Positions 1 through 5,074 of a stretch of 5,074 nt of DNA are shown here, piece after piece. The translations under genes were made by a program, and so were the position numbers. Every line of letters begins with the position of its first letter. Position 1 is the first letter of the stretch. Where the stretch lies: contig CALBSF010000284.1 in the NCBI GenBank assembly GCA_937927795.1, positions 1 to 5,074 on the forward strand. The letters are read 5' to 3'. The notes under the pieces were generated by a model. That model was not told the origin of the DNA. It was given only the letters and a program-made list of their open reading frames with translations, and searched no databases. The stretch comes from an uncultured Rickettsiales bacterium (lineage in GTDB: Bacteria > Pseudomonadota > Alphaproteobacteria > Rickettsiales > UBA1997).

Positions 1-60
1 ATATTTAATAAATTTAAAAATATTTTAAAGAAAGTTTATTAAAAATTAAAATTATTTAAG
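1..60. other. Extremely AT-rich non-coding left edge
   Basis: Only 3 of these 60 bases are G or C. Plus-strand frame 1 is open from base 1 to a TAA at 40-42 (13 codons, rich in Lys, Phe, Asn and Ile), so the tail of a gene lying outside the window is possible. So short an open frame in such AT-rich DNA is weak evidence, and I do not call a gene. The other frames close sooner or are equally uninformative. No promoter or RNA gene is recognisable. Confidence 0.4.
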
Positions 61-170
61 GTCACTTGCTTTTTCGACCCCTCCTCGAGTCGCTATGCTC
101 CTCGATCCTCCCTGAAAGGGGAGGATGATTTAGACCGAGTCCTTATCCCGAACTGGCGTTGTTAGGATAT
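61..170. repeat. GC-rich palindromic intergenic element, probably a dispersed repeat
   Basis: This block is about 52% G+C (57 of 110 bases), while the 60 bases before it are 5% and the neighbouring genes are very AT-rich. It contains two adjacent hairpins. TCGAG at 85-89 pairs with CTCGA at 101-105, with a small inner GC/GC pairing. ATCCTCCCT at 105-113 pairs with GGGGAGGAT at 118-126 around a GAAA tetraloop. A weaker TATCC (144-148) / GGATA (165-169) pairing lies further right. No open reading frame of useful length crosses it, and it lacks a tRNA fold. The abrupt change in composition and the hairpins fit a REP-like or MITE-like dispersed intergenic repeat, a class common in bacterial genomes. 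Only one copy is visible here, so the repeat nature is inferred. A structured RNA is the main alternative. Confidence 0.45.
105..126. other. GC-rich hairpin with GAAA tetraloop
   Basis: Nine pairs (105-113 with 118-126, the closing one a T-G wobble) enclose GAAA, a GNRA-type stable tetraloop. No T-tract follows on either strand, so it is not an intrinsic terminator. It is the strongest stem in the GC-rich block and is most simply read as part of that repeat element. Confidence 0.6.
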
Positions 171-232
171 ACCAAAACATAAATTTATGCTTCATCATTT
201 AAGCTTTATCTTTTTGGCATAATTAAAAACAT
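171..232. other. AT-rich spacer with small palindromes
   Basis: This stretch lies between the GC-rich element and the terminator. It contains a perfect 12-bp palindrome CATAAATTTATG (178-189), and CCAAAA (172-177) can pair with TTTTGG (212-217) around it. Short palindromes are expected by chance in AT-rich DNA, so I assign no function. No gene is visible. Confidence 0.35.
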
Positions 233-273
233 AAAAAAAAGCCGCACTTGTAAAAAAACAAGTGCGGCTTTTT
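233..273 (-). terminator. Strong rho-independent terminator, possibly bidirectional
   Basis: GCCGCACTTGT (241-251) pairs perfectly with ACAAGTGCGGC (258-268), giving an 11-bp stem around a six-base A loop. Eight A's lie on the left (233-240) and five T's on the right (269-273). Read on the minus strand the stem is followed by eight U's, an ideal terminator, and it begins 22 bases after the stop of the minus-strand gene at 296-1609. The right-hand T's could also stop plus-strand transcription arriving from the left. Confidence 0.93.
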
Positions 274-295
274 AAAATAACTAATGAATTTAATT

Positions 296-1609
296 CTATC
301 TCAAAGCCATTTCAACTTGAGCATTAGGAATCGTTCTTTTTACTAAAAAAGGCATTTTGTTACTAGAAGATTGCTTGATAGCATCAGCAAATTCTACTTC
401 AGTTAAATCTGCAACATCATCACCAAAATAATAAATCGGTTCTCCTTTTGGCACTATGCAGGCTCCTTCAACAATATCTCTTAATTGTTTTTTATTGCAA
501 TCAGCTGGAACTTTTAAAGTTTGAGTTCCAAAAACAATTATAATATTATTTCTGCTATTTTCTTCCATTATTTTTCTAAAAGCATTTAGCGCAAATGGAT
601 AATTTCTTTCGATTATATCAGAAAGAAAAATTGTTGGAGCATTTAAAGCATGAAAACCACCTTGATAAGATTTTATGGTATATCTAAGTAAATCTTGCTT
701 TAATTCTTCAGAGAAATTTTTATTATTTAAAGTTGATACTTTTTTTACAACTTCTTTAATTGCGGTAATTTGTGCAGAAAAATCGCTACTTTGAGCGAAT
801 GTTTCTGAGACTCTATTATCCTCAATATCATCAAAATCATCTTCATCGTCGAATTCCTCATCAAAAATATCAAGATCATCGTCTTCTTCAATATCATCAA
901 CGATTCCCAAATAATCTGAGTTCATTTTAATATCAAGCAATTGCTCAACTATAGTATCCCATTCTGTTTCATTTGGTTGATCGATAAATACTGAATTGTC
1001 TGCTCCAACCAACGCAGCAGCTTCAATTTCTGAAATTCCATTAACATCAATAGACTTAGCAACTCCTTTGCAAAAATTTATTGCATCTTGTCTATTTTTA
1101 AAAATAATTTTATAACCGTCATTTTCTTCATCAAAAACAGCGGTTGCAAGATCGCCAGAAGTTTGAGAAACAACTTTCTCAATTTCTTCGTCAGTTACAT
1201 AAATAGCGTCTTCTTTTTCTTCATCTTCATTGTCTGAAGCTAAAAGTGTATTTTCATTTTTTATAGGAGCTGCCTTATTAGCATCTTTTATAGCAAGCAA
1301 TTGATAAACTATCGCATCCCATTCATCTTCATTTGGCTGTTCAATAAAAACTGAATTATCACTTTCAACTAATTTTTCAACTTCATCTTGAGATATTGCC
1401 AAATTATGAACAATATTAGCAACTCCTTTACAAAAGTTTAAAGCATGATTTCTTTCTTTAAAGATAATTCTATAACCGTCATCATCCTCATCAAAAACTG
1501 CAGCGGCAAGATCGCCGGAACTTTGACTAACTATTTTTTCTATCTCTTCGTCAGTAACAAAAATTGGATCACTTTCACTACCAGCTTTGCTTTCAAAATT
1601 ATTAATCAT
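296..1609 (-). CDS. Uncharacterised protein with tandem duplicated domain and acidic linker
   Basis: I do not recognise this 437-residue family. Residues 15-108 and 135-228 are two copies of one domain, exactly 120 residues apart, gap-free and identical at 63 of 94 positions. Each holds VTDEEIEK, SGDLA, VFDE, DGY, NFCKGVA, DNSVFI and QPNE-x-EWD. Residues 238-264 form an acidic linker (20 of 27 Asp/Glu). Residues 271-437 look like a different mixed helix/strand region, with a hydrophobic strand-like IIIVFG (356-361) and a less acidic end. There is no signal peptide or membrane segment, so it is probably cytoplasmic. The ATG at 1609 is the only Met before residue 229 and sits directly before the first repeat, which supports this start. 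No Shine-Dalgarno is visible upstream. It is divergent from the alkC-like gene and has its own terminator (233-273), so it is probably transcribed alone. Net acidity and repeats suggest a binding or scaffold role, but that is speculation. Confidence 0.85.
   Translation of the reverse strand: MINNFESKAGSESDPIFVTDEEIEKIVSQSSGDLAAAVFDEDDDGYRIIFKERNHALNFCKGVANIVHNLAISQDEVEKLVESDNSVFIEQPNEDEWDAIVYQLLAIKDANKAAPIKNENTLLASDNEDEEKEDAIYVTDEEIEKVVSQTSGDLATAVFDEENDGYKIIFKNRQDAINFCKGVAKSIDVNGISEIEAAALVGADNSVFIDQPNETEWDTIVEQLLDIKMNSDYLGIVDDIEEDDDLDIFDEEFDDEDDFDDIEDNRVSETFAQSSDFSAQITAIKEVVKKVSTLNNKNFSEELKQDLLRYTIKSYQGGFHALNAPTIFLSDIIERNYPFALNAFRKIMEENSRNNIIIVFGTQTLKVPADCNKKQLRDIVEGACIVPKGEPIYYFGDDVADLTEVEFADAIKQSSSNKMPFLVKRTIPNAQVEMALR
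818..898 (-). other. Segment coding for a highly acidic linker
   Basis: Residues 238-264 of the minus-strand protein contain 20 Asp/Glu in 27 positions, with Ile, Leu or Phe spaced between them. It separates the duplicated domains from the C-terminal region. Such segments are usually disordered and can bind basic proteins or metal ions. Which applies here cannot be told from sequence. Confidence 0.85.
926..1207 (-). repeat. Internal domain repeat, copy 2 (residues 135-228)
   Basis: This is the second copy of the repeat. The DNA still shares runs such as gcaagatcgcc and gcaagcaattg with copy 1, so similarity survives at nucleotide level, though many third positions and some residues differ. 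This points to an intragenic duplication that is old enough to have diverged but is held under constraint. Confidence 0.88.
1286..1567 (-). repeat. Internal domain repeat, copy 1 (residues 15-108)
   Basis: This is the first copy of the ~94-residue repeat in the minus-strand gene. It aligns without gaps to the copy 360 bases further along the gene. Best conserved are the start (VTDEEIEK), the SGDLA...VFDE block, NFCKGVA and DNSVFI...QPNE...EWD. The middle (residues 65-79) has diverged most. Confidence 0.88.
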
Positions 1610-1693
1610 ATACTATAAAAATTGTTAAAAAATGTTATAAGATATTTACTTCAAGTTATCTTAATATAAAAGTAAAAAAACTAAAAAAAATAA
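1610..1693. promoter_or_regulatory. Divergent intergenic region, presumed promoters for both directions
   Basis: These 84 bases separate two genes that start in opposite directions, so both promoters should lie here or overlap the gene starts. Candidate -10 boxes are TATAAA (1665-1670) for the plus-strand gene and TATAAC (complement of 1634-1639) for the minus-strand gene. Neither has a convincing -35 at the usual spacing, and in AT-rich DNA such hexamers arise by chance. No operator-like inverted repeat stands out. Neither start codon has a Shine-Dalgarno sequence before it; an A-rich leader precedes the ATG at 1694. Confidence 0.4.
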
Positions 1694-2776
1694 ATGTTAC
1701 TAAAAGATGTTTATAATGAGAATTTTTTACAAGATTTTTGTCAAGCAATATTATGTTTTGATAAAAATTTTTTAGTAAAAGATTTTTTAAAAATTACAAA
1801 AAATAATTGGCAAGATAAATCTCTCAAGCAAAGAATGAGAATGATTTCAATTGCTATTGAAAAAAATTTATCAGCAAAAAATTATCGAGAAAAAATTTTT
1901 ATTTTAAGAAAAACTATTCTTGAAATTCCCAAAAATAGAAATTCATCTTTAGCATTCATTATTTTTTCTGATTTTGTTGAAGTGTTTGGAATTGAAGATT
2001 TTGATTTTTCAATGTCAGCTTTAGAATTTTTTACTGAATTTGGAAGCGCTGAATTTGCGGTTAGAAAATTTATTAAGCATGATGAAGATAGAGCTTTAAA
2101 ATTTTTTAAACTATGGGCAAAATCTAAAAATTTTCATGTTAGAAGATTAGCATCAGAAGGAATAAGACCCCTTCTTCCTTGGGGAGAAGTTTTATTAAGT
2201 TTTAAAAAAAATCCAGTCAAAATTTTAGAAATTTTGGAAGAATTAAAATTTGATGATGAAAAATATGTTAAAAAATCTATCGCTAATAATCTAAATGACA
2301 TATCAAAAAATCACCCAGAAATCATTTTAAAATTACTCACTAAATGGCAAAAACAAGGGGTTGATTCCGGCTTAATTAGACATGCCTTAAGAACTTTGTT
2401 AAAACGCGGCAGCCCTGAAGCTCTAGCTTTAATTGGAATTAACAAATCTGATACAAAATTTTCTATTCAAAAATTTGCTTTACAAAAAAATATCGTTAAA
2501 ATTGGTGATAGCTTGGCTTTTAACTTCACTCTTGATAACCAAGATCTAAGTAAAATAAGGCTTGAATATTTAGTTTATTTTTTAAAGAAAAATAAAGAAT
2601 ATTCTAAAAAAATTTTCCAAATTACAACTAAAAATCTTTCTAAAGGAAGTTTTATTTTTAATAAAAAACATTCTTTTAAAGATATGTCAACTCGCAAACA
2701 TAACAAGGGTTTTCATATGATTTCATTGGTAATAAATGGAACAGAATTTGAAAAACTTCAATTTGAATTAATATAA
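1694..2776 (+). CDS. alkC: AlkC-type DNA alkylation repair glycosylase
   Basis: This 360-residue protein matches the AlkC family (DNA alkylation repair enzyme, HEAT-like repeat glycosylases related to AlkD), which removes N3-methylated purines from DNA without flipping the base. Residues 1-250 are the helical repeat part. It opens with the family-like LKDVYNENFLQDF, then SAEFAVRKFI (118-127, with Glu120), HVRRLASEGIRPLLPWG (148-164, with Trp163), VKKSIANNLNDISKNHPE (192-209) and RHALRTLLKRGSPEALALIG (229-248). Residues 256-360 look like the Ig-like beta domain found in a subset of AlkC proteins, with KKIFQI and KKHSFKDMSTRKH. The length fits a full two-domain AlkC. A TAA lies immediately before the ATG in frame, so no earlier start exists. 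There is no Shine-Dalgarno. ppdK follows after two bases, suggesting co-transcription. The family call is confident; activity is inferred from the family. Confidence 0.88.
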   Translation: MLLKDVYNENFLQDFCQAILCFDKNFLVKDFLKITKNNWQDKSLKQRMRMISIAIEKNLSAKNYREKIFILRKTILEIPKNRNSSLAFIIFSDFVEVFGIEDFDFSMSALEFFTEFGSAEFAVRKFIKHDEDRALKFFKLWAKSKNFHVRRLASEGIRPLLPWGEVLLSFKKNPVKILEILEELKFDDEKYVKKSIANNLNDISKNHPEIILKLLTKWQKQGVDSGLIRHALRTLLKRGSPEALALIGINKSDTKFSIQKFALQKNIVKIGDSLAFNFTLDNQDLSKIRLEYLVYFLKKNKEYSKKIFQITTKNLSKGSFIFNKKHSFKDMSTRKHNKGFHMISLVINGTEFEKLQFELI

Positions 2777-2778
2777 AA

Positions 2779-5044
2779 ATGGCAGCACAAAAATTTGTTT
2801 ATTCTTTTGGCGACGGTAAAGCAGAAGGAGACTCTTCAATGAAAAATTTGTTAGGTGGCAAAGGAGCCAATCTTGCAGAAATGTCAAAAATGGGGCTTCC
2901 TGTTCCACTTGGTTTTACAATTACCACCGAAGTTTGTGATGCTTATTACAAAAATAATAAACAATTTCCTGCTGGCCTGGAAACTCAGGTAAATAAAGCC
3001 TTAGAGCAAATTGAAAAATCAATTAATGCTAAATTTGGCGATGAAAAAAATCCACTTTTATTTTCAGTAAGATCTGGCGCTAGAGCTTCAATGCCAGGAA
3101 TGATGGACACTGTTTTAAATCTTGGTTTAAATGATAAAACTATTTTAGGATTAATAAAAAATAGCGACAATAAAAGATTTGCTTTTGATTCTTATCGTCG
3201 CTTTATTCAAATGTATTCTGATGTAGTTTTGGAAGTTGAACATCATCATTTTGAAGTGATTTTGGAAGAAAAAAAACAAGATCTTGGAATTACTTTAGAT
3301 ACTGATTTAACCGCAGAAAATTTAGAAGAAATTGTAGAATTATTTAAGGCAAAAGTAAAAGAAATCACCAAAAAAGAATTTCCTCAAAGCGCTAAAGAAC
3401 AGCTTTGGGGCGCAATCCGCGCAGTTTTTGCTTCTTGGATGAATGACAGAGCAATTACTTATCGCACAATTAACAATATTCCTGCCGAGTGGGGAACTGC
3501 TGTTAATGTGCAATCAATGGTATTTGGCAATATGGGAGAAACTTCTGCAACAGGAGTTGCCTTTACTCGCAACCCTTCAAATGGCAGAAAAGAACTTTAT
3601 GGTGAATATTTAATTAACGCTCAAGGTGAAGATGTTGTTGCTGGAATTAGAACGCCACAATCAATCACTAAAGAAGGAAAAGCGCAATTGGGATCAGATC
3701 TTCCGTCAATGGAAGAAACCATGCCGCAAGTTTTTAAAGAATTAGAAAAAATTTATAAAAAATTAGAATCGCATTATCGCGACATGCAAGACATCGAATT
3801 TACTGTTCAAAATAATAAATTATGGATGCTTCAAACTCGTGGTGGTAAAAGAACTGCGCATGCTGCAATTAAAATTGCGGTTGATATGGTTAATGAAAAA
3901 TTAATCGATAAAAAAGAAGCGTTAAGAAGAATTGACCCAGCCAGCTTAGATCAATTACTTCACCCTACCCTTGATCCAAAAGCTAAAGTTGAAATAATCG
4001 CAAAAGGTCTTCCAGCGTCTCCTGGAGCGGCTTCAGGGGTTGTTGTATTTTCTTCAAGTGATGCAGAAAAAAGAGTAGAAAATGGTGACAAAGTTATTTT
4101 AGTTAGAATTGAAACTAGTCCAGAAGATATTAAAGGAATGCATGTTTCTCAGGGAATTTTAACTGCCAGAGGCGGAATGACTTCTCACGCGGCAGTTGTT
4201 GCAAGAGGAATGGGAACTCCTTGCGTAAGCGGCGCTTCAATAATTAATATCGATCATAGCGGTAAATTTTTTACCTGCGGCAAAGTAAAAATAAAAGAAG
4301 GTGAAGTAATTACAATCAACGGCTCAACTGGTGATGTAATTTTAGGACAAGTTCCAACTTTAAAACCAAACCTGTCTGGCGATTTTGAAACCATCATGAA
4401 ATGGGCTGACGAAATTAGAGTTTTAAGAGTTAGAACTAACGCAGAAACTCCGCTTGATTGTCAAACTGCAAGAGATTTTGGCTGCGAAGGAATTGGGCTT
4501 TGCAGAACTGAACATATGTTTTTTAGCGAAAACAGAATTATTTCTGTTCGCGAAATGATTTTGGCTGATAATTTAGAGGGCAGAAAAAAAGCTTTGGCAA
4601 AATTACTTCCAATGCAAAGAGATGATTTTGTTGAAATTTTTAAAATCATGGCTGGATTACCAGTTACTATTCGTTTATTAGATCCTCCACTTCATGAATT
4701 TTTGCCTCATAAAGACAGTGAAATTGCTGAAGTTGCAAAAGCAGTTGGCGTTGAAATTGATTATGTAAAAAGAAGAATTAATCAATTACAAGAACAAAAC
4801 CCAATGCTAGGGCATCGTGGTTGCAGACTTGGAATTTCTTATCCGGAAATTTATGAAATGCAAGCAAGAGCTATTTTTGAAGCGGCTTCCATTGTAAAAA
4901 AAGAAACTAAAAAAGATGTTCTTTTGGAAATTATGGTTCCTTTGGTTGCAACTAAAAAAGAATTGCAAATTTTAAAAAATCTCATTGTTGCAACTGAAAA
5001 GTCTGTTGCAAAAGAGCAAGAAGTTAAATTAAAATATATGGTTG
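2779..5044 (+). CDS. ppdK: Pyruvate, phosphate dikinase, C-terminus cut by the contig end
   Basis: PPDK interconverts pyruvate, ATP and phosphate with PEP, AMP and pyrophosphate in the cytosol. About 755 codons are present; the family is usually near 870-900. The ATP-grasp part (1 to ~355) has GGKGANLAEM (Lys28), SVRSGARASMPGMMDT (Arg98), GNMGETSATGVAFTRNP (250-266), NAQGEDVVAG (280-289), and Glu340, Gln352 and Arg354 for nucleotide binding. The phosphohistidine domain has GGMTSHAAVVARGMG with catalytic His470, and Thr468 at the site phosphorylated by the PPDK regulatory protein in some bacteria and plants. The PEP/pyruvate barrel begins with GLCRTEHMFF (Arg576) and RLLDPPLHEF (Arg632), spaced as in the Clostridium symbiosum enzyme. 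The end, including the catalytic Cys, is missing. ATG 2779 lies two bases after the alkC stop, without a Shine-Dalgarno. Translation past 5044 reads adapter and is not real. Confidence 0.97.
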
Positions 5045-5074
5045 AGATCGGAAGAGCGTCGTGTAGGGAAAGAG
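5045..5074 (+). other. Illumina TruSeq adapter contamination
   Basis: The last 30 bases begin AGATCGGAAGAGC and continue as the standard Illumina TruSeq adapter (reverse complement of the universal adapter). They replace the expected ppdK sequence. Just upstream the protein reads LKYMV, after which the family normally continues G-T-M-I-E; base 5044 (g) still fits a Gly codon, and the match breaks exactly where the adapter starts. It should be trimmed. Confidence 0.97.

Noticed and set aside
1..42. Possible 3' end of a plus-strand gene
   Set aside because: Only 13 open codons in nearly pure A+T sequence; there is no family signature, and it cannot be told from chance.
61..170. Possible tRNA in the GC-rich block
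   Set aside because: The stems do not form a cloverleaf: no 7-bp acceptor stem, no GTTC-type T-loop with a 5-bp stem in the right place, and no recognisable anticodon arm.
926..1567. Repeats considered as a CRISPR array or mobile element
   Set aside because: There are only two copies, both long, in frame within one gene and encoding the same domain, so this is an intragenic domain duplication.
2985..3170. Minus-strand open frame of 61 codons
   Set aside because: It lies wholly inside the well-conserved ppdK ATP-grasp coding region on the opposite strand, and its translation resembles no protein I know.
4461..4649. Minus-strand open frame of 62 codons
   Set aside because: It is antisense to the conserved GLCRTEHMFF to pre-RLLDPP region of ppdK and is best explained as an accidental open frame.
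5045..5074. Alternative C-terminus of ppdK or a recombination junction
   Set aside because: The sequence matches the Illumina adapter from its first base, so no biological explanation is needed.

Overview
This window is a low-GC bacterial fragment, probably one end of a short-read assembly contig. Codons strongly prefer A or T at the third position, and the non-coding DNA at the left edge is almost pure A+T. The pyruvate phosphate dikinase has a start (YSFGDGKAEG, then GGKGANLAEMS) that resembles alphaproteobacterial versions. An AT-rich alphaproteobacterium, such as a Rickettsiales-like or other uncultured lineage, is therefore my best guess, but this rests on memory of the family and not on a search.

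Layout, left to right. Bases 1-232 are non-coding. They hold a sharply bounded GC-rich block (about 61-170, roughly half G+C against 3 of 60 bases just before it) with hairpins, which looks like a dispersed palindromic repeat. A strong rho-independent terminator (233-273) follows and ends the minus-strand gene at 296-1609. That gene encodes an unrecognised 437-residue cytoplasmic protein with two tandem copies of a ~94-residue domain, a very acidic linker and a separate C-terminal region. An 84-bp intergenic gap (1610-1693) separates it from two plus-strand genes. The first (1694-2776) is an AlkC-type DNA alkylation repair glycosylase with HEAT-like repeats and a C-terminal Ig-like domain. Two bases after its stop, ppdK starts (2779) and runs off the right end, lacking about the last 120 residues of the usual protein.

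The two plus-strand genes are packed like an operon, although one is a DNA repair enzyme and the other a central carbon enzyme, so the link is probably transcriptional only. No gene in the window has a recognisable Shine-Dalgarno sequence.

The last 30 bases (5045-5074) are not biological. They match the Illumina TruSeq adapter (AGATCGGAAGAGC...), so the true sequence ends at about 5044 and any residues translated from the tail are artefacts. I see no clear new multi-gene system. The most novel item is the duplicated-domain acidic protein.
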